Assembly: GCA_001695595.3 (NCBI GenBank)
Contig: MBPM02000004.1
Coordinates: forward strand, 186,001 to 250,000
DNA length: 64,000 bases
Reading direction: 5' to 3'
From: Plasmopara viticola
Taxonomy: Eukaryota > Oomycota > Peronosporomycetes > Peronosporales > Peronosporaceae
The first letter of the stretch is position 1. Each line of letters starts with the position of its first letter. Under the pieces are notes generated by a model, which ran no database searches, was not told the DNA's origin, and saw nothing but the letters and a program-made list of their open reading frames with translations. The translations under genes and the position numbers were made by a program. Below, piece after piece: positions 1-13,328 of the stretch.

Positions 1-3000
1 GCGCGTCGAGAATTTGCAGGAGATCTCGCCTGTTTGCGGCTAAACTCCTCCAAGAAAAAGTGTGATCGCATAATTCTGTGCCCAGTAAGGACCATGAAAG
101 GTCCGATGAAACGATGATACACCTTCGTAAGTATCGTTTCCATCTATTCAGATGGTACGCTAGTGATACTTATTTGATAAAAACGCTCAAATTTTTTCTA
201 ACGATTTTTTCTGCCGAGGCGACTGCAATCAAACCGTATGGTCTCCTGATTACGCTCAGCCAATTCTAAAAAGGACAGATATAGTGAAACATGAATCAAA
301 TCTGTTACCTGCGACGAAACCTTATCTGAGCTCCTACCCCACTAATCTCGACAACACTTGTACTCCTTATAACTTAAGTATTCTAGCCCATTGCTATAAT
401 AGAGTGTAATGCTCGATGCGTTAGCCGCATTTTACTCAAACTCAACGACAGATAGTCCGCAAATGATGTGTCACAGTGCACTTACTGCGCAGTGTGTCAT
501 TATGCATGACTGACTATTCTAATCCGACCACCCGTTTGAAAACGGTCAATTGCTGACATTAGAAGAAGAGCTCCTGCAAAATTTACCAAACTTCTGCGGA
601 GCGGAACGCAACGAGACACCATCGTGTGCAAGTGATGGTAGGTCAAAACGATGATTGAACTTTTAAAAATATGACTATAGAAGATCGCTCTGTATTTAAT
701 TGAAGCTGCGTATTAATAGATTGCATCGTAATCTATCCTTAACCTGTGTGAAATTGTCGCTTGACTTAAGATAAAAGCCGTCTATGTAGCGCTCATGAAG
801 TCGTGTCGACCCCTAAAGTTTACTTTAAGTGCTCCATTTTAAACCCCAATGCCTCTGACGCTTACTACACATGCGCTGAGGTTTATTTGATGTGCCATGT
901 TTTTAACGTGTCATCAACATGGCCGTATCTCCGAGAGCTAAAATCGACCAAGCGTTCTAATGCTGGCATCTGCCCAAACCTGATTTATACTACGTGTATC
1001 TGGACATGACGTGTTGATGACGCGACCAATATGATTCACTCGCATAAAAATGAGTTCTGTCCACCATCTCATTGACTCGATCTTGTAATGTAGCATTTTT
1101 GCGCTTTTCACGATTTCTGCGATTGATCTGCCTCAAATAACGTATTAGCTGCAAGCCATACGGCACCGCACGCTTACAAATGATAGCACTCACAAACTTT
1201 TTTGGCGAATTATGATTAAACAGCTCCGTTTTTCTATCCGATCGTCGACACTTCAATCGTTCTCCTTCTTATCGGTCGCAAAATAGCTTGGTTCACTCAC
1301 TCTAAGCAGCTACATCACGCTCGTGTTTCAATATGTACGTCACCACGAACGGCAAGAGGTCACCCACTTGGAACAAAATGTACCTTGCACCACCTATCAA
1401 GACCATTTTTATCTATTCGTGTGCTCGAGCTTCAGTGCACGTGATGCCTTCGCAGACATTTGAATTTGCCGTCTGCTTGACGATAAATTATCCGCCGCAC
1501 AGCCCCTCAATGCGCGGCATACTCTTTGTTAAGCGCTGTGTCGTTGCCAGACTGATTTTACTTTGGTAACGCAAGCAAGCATAAGAAAGCTCTTACTTAC
1601 TATCAGCTCCATTGTAATGCCTTTCTCCAATACGCACCTTGGCTTTCTTGATCTAGCAAATATTACTCCAAATGAGCTGTTGAAACTCAATATGAGCCAC
1701 GCTTTGGCAGTGTGTCATTCAACATTAGACGTGTGTCAGGCCCAGAAGTAAGCAGTGCCTTTTAGATTGTTCTGCGCTGTCCTATCCAGGCTTCACCATG
1801 CCCCTACAAAGCCCTGTCGTTTGTGATGATGTTTCGGACCAGCCTACAGCATTCTGTAGTCAGAGATCATAATCACTTGGAATGTAATGCGCGACCTGTC
1901 CTCAAGATTGACATGCCAATTAACATACCGTCTTAACCAGTCGCGAATACAACGTCATGCTTCACAGCATTTTTTCGTTAATAAAATACCAGTAACAAAT
2001 ATAGTCATTATGGTAGTACAACGTATAAGAAAATAGTTCTGCGATGCGAAAGTTGCAAAAGATTACTAAGCCCATAAAAAGACTTCCGTTTTTCTTAAGA
2101 AACACATATTCTCATCAAAAGTGCTTTGTCATAGCGGCCGTTTCACTCTGTGCGATCCAGAGAAGTATTATCGTAAAAGGTTGAACAAGCGATAAACATT
2201 CATGAAATGTCCAATTTGAGCACAAACGCTTTCAAACTGGATCGCGTTTCTTTGTCTTGCTCTCCAAAAACTACAAAATTATACTTGTCAAAGGAATAAT
2301 CAAAATGCAATGACGAACTCTTATCCTTAACAATATTGCAATAAGTGAAATAATTATTTATTGAGTAAAAAAGCTATTTAAAAAAATGCTTTTGAGCGCA
2401 ATGATCGTCAATAAATCACATCGTAACCGCACCAATTTCAACTGGTAATTTTATATATCGGAAAAGGTTGGGGTGACGCCCTCCTTCCAAGCGCAGGGTC
2501 TAAATGCTCGCGCGCTTCGGGCAGGTGCTTTCGGGCATCTGCAGGTCTCTAACGAGTCTCACCCTCGACGCGACGGTCTCCAGCACCAGGGCGCCACCTG
2601 GGCTCTTACCAAGTCAGAGATAAACAAAATAATGGAAGACCCTCACGACCTCGGTGTTGGCTGCACTGCCCGCCGAACGAGACCCGACGTACGCGGACAC
2701 CACTCTATGCCGTAGACTAGCCAGACTGAGCCTAGCACGTGCATAATTTGGCAACGCGATAACGTAATACAATACAATTTTATATAATGATTAATAAAGA
2801 AAATGCAGGATATCCTATACAAATAATATACTAAGAATATTTTTGAAAGGATAAATTAAATCGTGCGACAATTTCTTCTACAGAATGAATGAATCTAACT
2901 GTAGAATACGTATTATTATACTTTAAATGAATCTTTCTCTGGTATAAGAGGACTGAGAATAGTAAATCTTTAATAATAAAGTAATAGTACTTTAAAATAC

Positions 3001-5745
3001 TACAATTAGTAGTCTAAACATACAGAAACTAATCTAAAAGCTATGATTGTTTCGAACATAAATGACAGAAGTTGGGTGTTATATTTCGTTGTCTCTTGAA
3101 TTTTGCCGTGGCCTTCTTACACGTCTTGCAATCATCGTTAGATTGCACTTCAAATTTTATTTCTTTTCGAGTTGTTTGTACTCCTTTATAGGCTTCGACC
3201 AGCGTCACGTCCCTCGATCTCTACAGATTTACGAGACACTCTCGCACTCAGCTGGAAGACTGCTCAGTAATATGACAAGCAAGCGAGCGTCATCCATAAA
3301 CTCTTGTAGTCTCGGAAATCCAACCAATAGCCGGACGATTTACCAAAGATGTTTGACAATTGAAGTACTAACGGCTATCTGTAGCTCGAGCAGGCGTCTA
3401 GTGGATCGTCGTAAGGCTGTAGAGCTTGCGCAGCGTAGTCTATAGCAGAATAACGAAGTGGGTTCGATCGAATGTCATCTAGTTCATCGCTCAGACCCTG
3501 CGAGAATTGATACTAAGCTTTTTCGAAACAACTTTGTAATTTGTTGCACGACGCGGATATGTACCACTCAATCAGCCAGAGTGAAAAAATCAGTTAAATC
3601 ACTTGTCACTTCCAATGATGACGGCGGCTCTTTGACATCGTAGCAAAGAGGATGAAGCTTGCAAACTAATTGCGGTTGCTAGCTTGTTGGAGGCCAATTG
3701 TGAAATAAAAGGTTTAGCTTTCAGCTTGTAAAACTAGTGGCTATCTCTAACTCAACTCACTTTTATGTTGGGCTCGTAATAACGAATCTTGATTATATCT
3801 TAGTTTATCACTGCGCTTGCCACGATGCGCTCGTGATCACTGACCATAGACATATGTGTGATCGTGTGGAGATCACACTATGTGTGATCGCGTGTCTCTG
3901 TCTAATCTACAGGTTTCAATTGATCACAGAGGAAGTGGTATATGTCATGCCACCTTAACGCGATCTGCTGAGCGCCAATTCAGTCTAGTGTACACACAGT
4001 ATCAGACATCTTACCAGCAACAGTCTATTGATCGCACAAGCACTTCATTAACTTTGTATAAGTTTTATTCTTGACTGCCGCCTCTCACACGCCAGCCCTT
4101 TGATACTTTAGTGTTAAGATATTGATGCACTTCTTTTTCTCCACAATTGACATTAAACGTGTGGCACGTCGTCACATACTCTAATGAGCCTCTCGACCAA
4201 CACCTCTCGTGGAGATGACGCGTCGCGAAACGACAGTTTGTGCGCGATGGATGGAGATTTCCTAACAACTTGCTGCCTGTAATTACATGCACGGCTCCTA
4301 TATTGATTCAAATGCTAACAAAGTAAAGCACTAAATTCGTCATTAACTAATTCCGCGTGAGGAACACCTCACTCCTTTAGCAGCTTGTAGTTATCGTTGC
4401 CGGCATTGTTTTTCGCGTCACCTAGAAATGCAAAGTTGTTGGAACAAAAAGACGCAAGCATGTAGCTCCATAGTTTGCACAGTCAGTGATCCAAAACGAT
4501 TTAATGTGGCGTCGTGATCCATCACGCATTGATTTTATTTTAGTCTACAATACAGACGGTCCTTCATAAACTTTACTCACGCGTGTAAATCCAAATGTAC
4601 ATTTTGGTGCTTACTGATCTTATAACCACTTTATTTTGTCTACTTGTATCTCGACTGCATCAGTCCAACGCCATCACATCGATGTTGAAAATTTTGTGCG
4701 CTTGCTGTCTAATGTTTTGGGCCATAGAGTTGCCAATGTCTCTCTAGACCACGCCTTGTCGTTGCCGTAAATTTGCATTCCTATTTACACTTGCGGCCGC
4801 TTCATCTTCTTCAAATAGTTCAATCGAATTTACGTCGACAGCAAAACACTTTTCTTTGACTTAAACATTATCAAAGTTTTGCAATTGCACTCTACCTCAC
4901 GTAGTTCGTGCTGCGAACTGTCAAGCAATATTGTGAATTTTTTTTTCATCTCACCACAAATTTCTATTGTCTAGCAATAAGCCCATGCCTCTGCCGATGC
5001 AATTTGCCATTGGCAAGTACGGCATCGCAAAAAAAAGTGTGCAGCGCTTGCAGGTAAAGCGGCCACGTTATGCTCGCTTCAACTTTAATATCGATACTCT
5101 GGTGCAATTGTCAGACTTCTAGTCAAAGCTTGACCCTGATCTTTGTTGATTCGTAACTAGATTGACCAGCTAGTGAAGTATATAACACACACGTTCAGAG
5201 GTGCAGTAAAAATACTCGCAATTAAAATGCTCAATCTTACATCACTCTTTTTTTATAGCAGTGGCGTGGCATGCTAGGCGAGCTCTAACTCCAGTTCTTG
5301 TATCTTTGGCCAGCATTTCAATAACTTGCTTTGCATCCAAACATTAACTCGTTAACAACTTGCTCTTGCTTTCCAAGGGCCATGTGACTTGAATGCGATC
5401 CATTGTGAAGCGTATGTTACGTTTTTCGTTCCACGATTAATTCATTAGCTTTTTATGGTTTGACCCAGTGGCGTGTTAGTGTTGCATTATTTCACAGTTT
5501 CAATTTTTCAAAATAAAAGCCTCTTTTAATATATAAAAACAGAAAAGAAAAAATATTTCTGGGAAGTCTACATTACATTGTCGGGTCTCGAATGAATATT
5601 TAAACACAGCTGATGTTAAAATTTTGTATATCTGAGACCAGTTTGAGGTTATATGTACTGGACTATTGGTTAAATATTTATTGCCAATCAGGCGGCTATA
5701 CCTTCTAATAATGAGACAGGTCCATATTTGATATCGTAGCTCAAA
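1..5745 (+). repeat. Left arm of a large inverted repeat (cut by window start)
   Basis: Read backwards on the other strand, this stretch matches about 16873-23000. Anchor points are the first bases here against about 22999, the block at 4440-4640 against about 17945-18140, and the inner end (ATCGTAGCTC at about 5736-5745) against GAGCTACGAT at about 16873. Identity by eye is about 90% or more in the best blocks, with small indels and two large ones. I could not assign the arm to a known transposon class: reading frames here are short and broken. A patch that codes an acidic segment on the minus strand (about 4800-4860) keeps its frame better than the right arm does, so decayed coding sequence may be present. 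The outer boundary lies beyond the window. Confidence 0.85.
2458..2775 (+). mobile_element. SINE-like retroposon, copy 1
   Basis: A 318-bp unit that begins shortly before AAAAGGTTGGGGTGACGCC and ends in a short ATACAATACAA-type tail. It is flanked by an 11-bp direct repeat, AATTTTATATA, at 2447-2457 and 2776-2786. The equivalent point of the other inverted arm (about 20550-20565) is uninterrupted, so this is a real insertion with a target-site duplication. Variable-length duplications plus a simple-repeat 3' tail and no coding capacity are typical of SINEs. I could not find convincing pol III A and B boxes. The 80-codon frame at 2473-2715 is fortuitous, because it is not kept in the other copies as one frame. 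Confidence 0.8.
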
Positions 5746-5943
5746 TATAAAAAATAATATTGATCAATACACCACTAACTTTACTATAAACAAACGGAAA
5801 ATGTGACCCGTTTTATATTCTTATACTCCAAATAAAAGCTTTTATATTGAAACGGATGAAAAATTATTTGATATAAATAATGGCAAGTTAGCAAAGGAAA
5901 CACTGATAGCTACGATTTGGTTGCAACGTATGAGTACATTATT

Positions 5944-6275
5944 GTATTGTATTGTATTGTATTACGTTATCGCGTTGCCAAGCTATGCACGTGCTAGGCT
6001 CAGTCTGGCTAGTCCACGGCATAGAGTGGTGTCCGCATACGTCGAGTCTCGTTCGGCGGGCAGTGCAGCCAACACCGAGGTCGTGAGGGTCTTCCATTAT
6101 TTTGTTTATCTCTGACTTGGTAAGAGCCCAGGTGGCGCTCTGGTGCTGGAGACCGTCGCGTCGAGGGTGAGACTCGTTAGAAACCTGCAGATGCCCGGAA
6201 GCACCTGCGCGAAGCGCGCGAGCATTTAGCGCTCGCGCTTAGAAAGAGGGCGTCACCCCAACCTTTTCCGTAAAT
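5944..6275 (-). mobile_element. SINE-like retroposon, copy 2 (minus orientation)
   Basis: This is the same unit as at 2458, reversed. The tail appears as repeated ATTGT units (5941-5965) and the head as CACCCCAACCTTTTCC near 6256-6269. Flanks ATGAGTACAT (5930-5939) and ATGATTACAT (6276-6285) form an imperfect direct repeat, consistent with an older target-site duplication. It lies about 200 bp inside the spacer, next to the inner end of the left inverted arm. Confidence 0.75.
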
Positions 6276-6299
6276 ATGATTACATATTATTTTTTTCAC

Positions 6300-8400
6300 A
6301 TTGAAACATATATATATCGGCTTTTATCGGCTTGTGGTGAGTCTGGAGCATATGGAGTACTTTGGGATATCCCACATGGATACCGATCTGTAATAAAAAA
6401 AAGATATCAACAATATGACTATATTCCAGTAAATGGTTGTTATCGAGTGAAGTAACCGGACAGCAAGGCAGAAGGTTCTGATGAGAATCGAAATAACCAG
6501 CAGAAACATCTCATGAAATTCGACACCTGATATGTACATTGAAATTTAAAAGCAAAATAGCTTTAGTTCAAGCAATCATCGATGTTCAAATTTTCTGATC
6601 TAAATGCATTTGCAAACAATTATATAATCGTAAGCAATACATCTATATGACAAGTTAATTTCAGATGGTAAAAAAGACGTAGAAGATATTTTGTGCAAAT
6701 TACACAATGAGTGGATGAGAAGGTAATTCTTGAAGAGCCAAAGATTGGAAAGACAACACAATATTTCGGTTTTGCAATCGTGGGTAGGAGCAATTGAAAT
6801 TAGTTCGTCGATTAGGAGTTTCGATAAAAAAATGCTTATTGGCTTGAAGTTCTAAGCTTAATTGTTGGTATATACGGCGATCACATTGTAGCGGAGGGTA
6901 GTTGAGTCAAATCTGTTAATCCAAAACGCTTTCAAAGAGATCTCGTATTTGACCCCATGAGCGGTTTAGTCATGTGTAGCCTAAACGGGCGCAGGAGCAT
7001 TTATAAATGTACGTTTGATTAGCTTTAAAATAATCGTGCTTGGGGTAAGAGAAATAAAATGAATTAAAAGCCATGAATCTGAAAATTGTTCGAGTGCGAT
7101 AACAAAAATTTAGGGGCAACTCTGTCAAAACAGCTGCTCTTATCAATCAAGAAAGATTATAAAATCTCTGAAAAATGTAACGATCAAAGAAATAATTGAG
7201 ATTATAAGATCTCTGAAAAAAGTAACAATCTTACAAAACTTTGATGGAGTAAAAGAAGCTATGACGATAGACTCAATTTTAAAGGTCGGAAGTCTAAAAG
7301 CTATGGCTGAGGAGAGATCAAAAATAACATGCCGAGACATTTGCGTTGTAGAATAGTATAGGGCTCTCTAGCTTTGCTTTATGTGCGACCAAAGTGTTCG
7401 GTGACAGATATTCAATTTCTTTGTCATTCAGTCTGTTTCAAGATATATAACTTACAGATATTCATGCGCAAATACGAACATTTATGTTTTGGTCGCTCGT
7501 GATGTGTAAACGGTGCTAAAAAAGTTTCTTATGACATTAAAGTCCTCTTTATCTTCTAACATGTAAATTAGTCTTCCAAAACTAGCTTTAAAACCGAAAA
7601 ACTGCTCAAGCTGGCAAAAGGGCATCACTTGTGCTTTAACCAGGTAAATTGCTGCTTCGGGAAATATAGACAAAGACGCTCGTACGGGGGGATAAGTATC
7701 AATTTATCGGAACAAGCATAAAGCATAGCTTTGGTTGAAACCGAATGCTTGGCCTGTTTTTCAACTACTTGTATTTGGTGTTGTTGAACAATGCCCTCAA
7801 GCTTGGAGCCAGTCTAGTTTTGTCAACGCTGCTCAAGGCGAAGTAAAAAAATTTTATGGTGTTGATGTCTGTAAAAAGGATTGCATGAGATGTAAGATAC
7901 GATGGCTCGATGCGTTCGATGAAAAGACTAGAGGAAGCTATAGATTCTAAGAAATCACCAGTAACTACCTGTATATGAATGACCCAACTCTTTTCTATCG
8001 CAAAGAAATCTTCGAAAATCTACGATCGGATGAAACGAAACATTTTTTTTTCTTTCAAGTGAGTTTGTGTCGTTTATCATCAATCAGATACGCAAGAATG
8101 TTGTAGAAGGGTTAATCAAATCAATTGCTGTTCGTTAAGGCCGAATTCTTTATTTGTGTTAATCGAATGTTATCCTTTCGCAATTTATTTTTCTCCGCAG
8201 AAAGCATTTTATCTTTCGTGTGGAGTATAGATTGCTTTTGCTTTTACATCCATATTTGAGTGGCGGTAACGTGTTCAGTGCAGTAATCACCTTTTTTGCT
8301 TTTCTGATGCATTGCGCGTATTTTTTGGTGATGTATTTACATTGCACGTCATGTTCATCTATACCTAGACCAAAATTGTTTCTCGAGTGAAGGCATTCCG
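6300..8400. other. Gene-free degenerate stretch
   Basis: No reading frame here is long or recognisable. It holds a two-copy tandem repeat of a 45-bp unit (7155-7199 and about 7200-7231, GATTATAARATCTCTGAAAA...). There is also a 71-codon frame at 7735-7950 that I cannot place. The DNA is A+T-rich and looks like old transposon debris. Confidence 0.5.
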
Positions 8401-9210
8401 TTCTTATCAATTTGGCAGAGTTCATTTTCAGGCTCATAAGTGTTGAAGCGATCGTCTTATATAATCCATTTGACTAAATACTTGTGCCTACCATTTCTTA
8501 GTGTTTCATGATCAACAATCTTTCCGACCTTCTACCATTGGTTGTATCTATTTGGTGCGTTAGCTTTCTCTGCTCTTACAATTCTCAAGTCATTCTTGTA
8601 AAGAACATAATTATTCAGCGATTGGATATGCATCTTAAGTCTATCATATCCAATTACTTCATACACAGCGATCAGAGGTCTCTAAAATTCTTTTTCGAAT
8701 GCTTTGGATTCAAGCGGCGACGTATAACAAAACCAATTGAACGCACCTATGTACTAGCATAGCCGCTCGTTTGTTGTGTTCAATTTAGTCAGAAGTGTCA
8801 CTCCCAATCATATCGTTTGGTGTAGCGTTTATAGATGAATGAGAATTAGAGTTGTAGTCAGAGATAGCATCATTTAAACTTCTTCGGTTAAGCTATTGTG
8901 GATCCTACAGTACACTGCATCTTCGTTAGCATTGCCTTTATCGTCTAAGTAAAGCGACTATCTTCTCAGGCACTTTATTATCTCTTGGAATAATATTAGC
9001 GTGAGTAGTTCCATTTCTAGTAAAATATTTCTCAGCTCTGTCATTTGTGAATTTACTACCATTATCTGACATCAATGCAGACACTGTATGCCCTGTAATG
9101 ACGTGAGCAATGACTTTTTATACTGTATCGGCTTTCAATTTTGCAACACTTTTGTATATCTAGTGCGACTGACCGTTGTCAATATTGGATGCTCTCGCCC
9201 AAGAATGACA
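8400..9210 (-). pseudogene. Broken retroviral-type integrase with C-terminal chromodomain
   Basis: Reading the minus strand from about 9210 down gives an integrase core. It has a serine-Asp-Asn-Gly (SDNGSKFTN) block at about 9069-9043, a downstream YNSNSHSSINATPNDM block near 8790, then a chromodomain-like block KIVDHETLRNGRHKYLVKW (about 8525-8470) followed by DDRFNTYEPENEL after one in-frame stop. There are several stops and frame changes, so it is not functional. The tail order (core, small basic domain, chromodomain) fits chromoviral Ty3/gypsy integrases and also Polinton/Maverick-type or other DNA-element integrases. The segment between the core motifs does not carry the usual gypsy HPQTDGQTER signature, so I leave the lineage open. 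The first catalytic Asp lies in a damaged stretch before 9110. Confidence 0.55.
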
Positions 9211-9980
9211 TCCGATTGCCATTCTCTTGGGATGTTGCTTGTAACTTCGAATCCTGGAATTTTTAAATTGTATAGCAGACTACGTTTTGTACCATTTATT
9301 CAATCGTAATGATGGGTAGACTGTTTTTTGATCTGATGTATAGGTTTGTGGCAGATACAAAACCTGTTCTTGGGTCATGAAAGAGTTAATGAAAACGAGA
9401 ATCCGTTTCAAAATGTTACCTTTCGACAAAAAATTATGCGCTTTATAAGTGCGTGAAATCGGAATTAAGCTAAGGTCGCTCGAGTCAATAGTTTCTTTCT
9501 TCATTAGAAAGTGTAGGGTACGTTTCGTTAGTATCTTTTCATGTAGTCTACTAGAACTTCATTTTCTATGTTTGATAAATCCGTTCTCAATAGAGATTTC
9601 AAACCTGCTGATGTGAGCCAACGAATTATTGGGCCGCGCGATAGCGCATCGACAATCGCATTAAATTTGACGGGCTCCTGTTTAGCACGAAATTTATTAT
9701 GCTCGAAGGATGACAAGCGTCTCCCTTTGTTTTAAGCAAGTGGGGGAAACTTACCGCCATCTATAGAGGTACATGACCACAAAGGGCTTTTAGGCACCTA
9801 AATTTTTACTTGTGCATACTTTTTGGCAAGAAAGTCCTTGTCTTTCGCAAAGTCATTCTGTCCGGTAGCCTAAAGATAGCAAGACAGAAAAAGCAATGTT
9901 TTGCTCTCTTAAGCCTCTTTGTTTTGCACTCACACCTGGCCGACGGTATAGTTAGAAGCTTCGCAAACAACACGATAGAG

Positions 9981-10313
9981 TTATGCGATTATCATTTGCA
10001 GGCACGAAAACGTGAGTTCTGGTGAAGCTTGAAGTTTGTCAAAAGAAAGATGCCCAAACGTGTTCATTTTATATTTTTTTATAAAACAAGAACACTCACG
10101 TGAAGTTGCTCGGTCGGTGACTGTAAGCACCTCGGCCAACTTTACAAATTGAGAATTCAAGTGACACGCGCAGCTAGATTTCGTGATCGAGGCCGCCTTG
10201 GTGGCGATCTCTTCCCCCTTCAAGATAGTCTCGCATTTCTTACCGTCTTGCACTAAAATAAGGTTGCCACCGGGCTCTGAGCCTGTGCTGCTTGGGCTTT
10301 GCTCGAAGGGCAT
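9981..10313 (-). pseudogene. Possible Ty1/copia gag-pre-integrase remnant
   Basis: A 110-codon minus-strand frame holds GHLSFDKL after a stretch NLILVQDGKKCETILKGEEIATK. This resembles the region before a copia integrase, where a histidine-bearing 'GHLS..L' follows a strand-rich module. The expected downstream C-x2-C pair is not clear and the following frame has stops, so if real it is only a fragment. It could also be an unrelated random frame. Confidence 0.3.
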
Positions 10314-10319
10314 TTGAGT

Positions 10320-13283
10320 ATTTTTAAAAAGGTCTCAATATGCAAACCGGTATACATACATTGAGCCACCATTTTCTTAAGGCTTCGGCTCTTATCACAA
10401 AATCTTGGCTCAATGTAACAATCCTTAAAAAATGCGAAGCAGCGTCTTTTTCGAGATAGCGCAACCCAAGCTCTGGTGCATGTGCCAGACTAGACTAACG
10501 CTCCAGTCGATGTAATCTTTTGTGAGCCGCTTAGAGACGAGTCGCGTTCGCAGGTCAAGTTTTTCGCGCTTAACACTATGCTCAAAAGATACGCAAAGGC
10601 AAAAGTGCATTATCTCAAAGCCAAAAAGTCGTAGCTTTTTCCCTACGTTTTTGAATGAAACAGAGAATAGATCGGGCTGTTCTTACTGTAGTCGTAACAG
10701 CTTTTCCTGGAATGGCTTTTGCCCTCGCACTACGTTAAATACCATGACTTCAAGTCAGACACGTTGGTATCCAGTAAAAAAGCAAATGAGATTGATGTAT
10801 TTGCTGTGTCTTTATCTAGGTATAAGAATTTCGTATGCAGTAAACACGGTAGCTGCACCGCACAATTGTGTCTTTTCCTGGTTTAGATGCGAAAAGCGTA
10901 GACATCGCGCAGATGTATCTCGCGCGTCAGCACAGATGAGTGAGCCTTATAAGCATCTCAGACCGCTTATAATGCAAAGTTTGTGACATCATACATAAAA
11001 CACTCTACTGGCTAGAATTGAGGTGTAAGGTCCTGGTTGCAGCATGATATACAAGCTCAAATGTACTTAGAAACGATAGCACCACTGTGACGGTGATTCG
11101 GAGCCAATGACCGTCAGTCTCTGCTTTGCCTATCTATCGACTCTTTCCTAAGCGTAGGCGTTAGCTGATGAAGTTTCCTCACACGACTTCATCGTCGAAA
11201 CTTAAACTGTGACATCGTACGGCAAGCCACGTCGCTTAAGATTGTCGCTACAAAAGTATTTATAACAAACTTTCTTATCAATGATGACCGATTAATGATT
11301 TAGCTTAACTATACGTCCAATTACATTCCGCCCACGACTGACTTGGAGTCAGTTAAACATCAATCACCCGTTATAACAGATCAAATTTTACCTAAAGCAC
11401 GACATAGTTGTAGAGTCATAATCTCTTGGCCACAGCAAGAGAGTGATCTTTGGACACAGCGGTCGGCCTCATCCATGCCTTCTGCACGCATTGAGCTGTG
11501 TTAGTTGATAAAGTGGCGCTTGGCACAAACGACGTGGGCCTCCAAGCTAGCCTCGTGTTTCAGAAAGCCACGTGCCTTCGTTCACGCTTACGAATAGTCA
11601 AGATGCGACCGCCATCCCGGCCCAGGTGTCGACTCTTTGAAAGCGTTTGCTGCAAAACAATTTGAGAGTCTATCCAGAATTAGTTCCCGGTCAATATATT
11701 GGTGTCTGTGACCATTATCAGATGCCAAAGAATCATATATATATAATAGCCAGGTCGAGCTTGAAAGAAATGCTATAAAGATGTGCTGGAGACATCTCAA
11801 ACCTCATACAGGACTATAAGACCTGTACGATCATAAGTAGCTTTAAGCTATTCGACATAAAGTGCCGGATGTATCATTGCATGTCTTAAGAAAACTGATG
11901 GTGTACATCATTCCGTCGCTGCGTGTACTTAAGAGTTGCGTGCGAGGCGGGCATATCCTCAAGCCACTTTTTCAGGTAGTGACGTCCCATTATTGAAGAC
12001 TGTCGATCAAGAAGCTCGCACTATTTTTGCCTTCTTGTAAGGAAGCTTAACGGCGAAGGAGGTCTAGAAATTTTGGAAGGAGCGCTGCTTTCAGTAATTT
12101 TTCCTTGTGTATGCAAGACACTAAAACTCTGATAAGAAGTGTCGAGAATAAAAATTCATAGCCTAGAGTGCAATCGTACTATGCACCTTATATGGCAAAT
12201 TTGGGCTTATATATCTAGAATATGAATTCAAGGTGATCCCTGTCTTGGAACTCGGCAACACTAAGGCCTATGCTATCTAAACACCAACATAAAGACCCTC
12301 CCTCCTCGTGAAATCCGAATACCTTGGAACGTTTCCGCTGCTAAGTAGTCAAGAAAGCTGCCAACGCAGCCGCCTTCACAGGTCCAAAAATTTTCAGCAA
12401 GTCATTTGAGCTACTGCGTCCGGCAACCATATGATCCATTTTAAAGTCTTCTAGAGTCTCGGGGTGGCGGACGCATTGGGTGCTTCGGAGTCATATGGCA
12501 CCTTGCGCAGAGCAGGCGTGACAAAAGTCATACAATATTTTGGCGAACGATTGAAATATGAAACTGTGCAATAGACTTTTCATTCTGCCATTAAGCAAGT
12601 GATAAAGTCCGTAACCACCCTTTAAATCTTCGTCTCGTAAAGTCGTAAAACGACTACATTTGTGTACCAGCCCCAACGAGTGGTATCGAGTAGTGAGAAC
12701 GTGGTATGCAGTAGTGAGTCCGTGGTATGCTGCAGCTAGCCGTTAGTTGACCTCTGTCCGTCAAATGCTGTACCGATATGCAGTAATAAATCGAGCCGAT
12801 CAATAACTAATGCTACAGATAGATATTGTATATATGGAGAGGTAGGCAACTCATGAGCTTCGATTCTTAACGCTGGCATTTCAATGGCAAATGAAAGTTG
12901 CTGCAACCAAAACCTTTTAGTGTATGGTCAATGTCGTCTCGAACACTGGCTAAGCTTGAACCGTGATAGAGCACTTTAATATTTTCTCACATTCTTATAA
13001 AAAATATCTATCAATAGTAGTATTTGCCAACAACTATATACATTGCGAAAAGCGATGTTTGCCGTCCTTGTGTGTATAACTTCTCGTAGAGTAGCAGTCA
13101 CCACATAAATCATAGTCAAAGCAGTCGCTGCAGGCACAATCATATAGCACACGTCTAAGCATCTTTTAAGTCATAAACAAGGCTTCCCGACACGTACTTG
13201 CAATGATAGTGAACTGTCTTGCACCCTGACCCAGGCTTTGCTTTCGTATCGATATGTCGCTCGCATCGATTGCTGCACATTGC
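10320..13283. other. Gene-free stretch with a 21-bp tandem repeat
   Basis: The longest frame (10522-10986, 154 codons, plus) has no recognisable domain, an antisense competitor, and Ser/Arg-rich low-information composition. I do not call it. A 21-bp unit GTGGTATGCAGTAGTGAGTCC occurs about 2.5 times at 12680-12742. Nothing else is supported. Confidence 0.45.
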
Positions 13284-13328
13284 AGTCATTTAAGTCATTA
13301 CAGTCATTCCAGTCATTCAAGTCATTAC
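13284..13328 (+). repeat. 9-bp minisatellite, five units, over the sirtuin stop codon
   Basis: The unit AGTCATTNN is repeated five times without interruption. On the minus strand the 9-bp period keeps frame with the sirtuin gene, whose TAA stop (13327-13325) falls in the first unit. Further in-frame TGA codons follow in every unit, so the gene ends in a run of redundant stops. Confidence 0.85.

Noticed and set aside
3062..3445. 127-codon frame in the left arm sharing a VDRRKAVELAQRSL block with the right arm
   Set aside because: The shared block is explained by DNA-level identity of the arms. The rest of the frame is not kept, so I do not call a gene.
10522..10986. 154-codon plus-strand frame
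   Set aside because: No domain, no signal peptide, biased towards Ser/Arg, and overlapped by an antisense frame. Length alone does not support a gene here.
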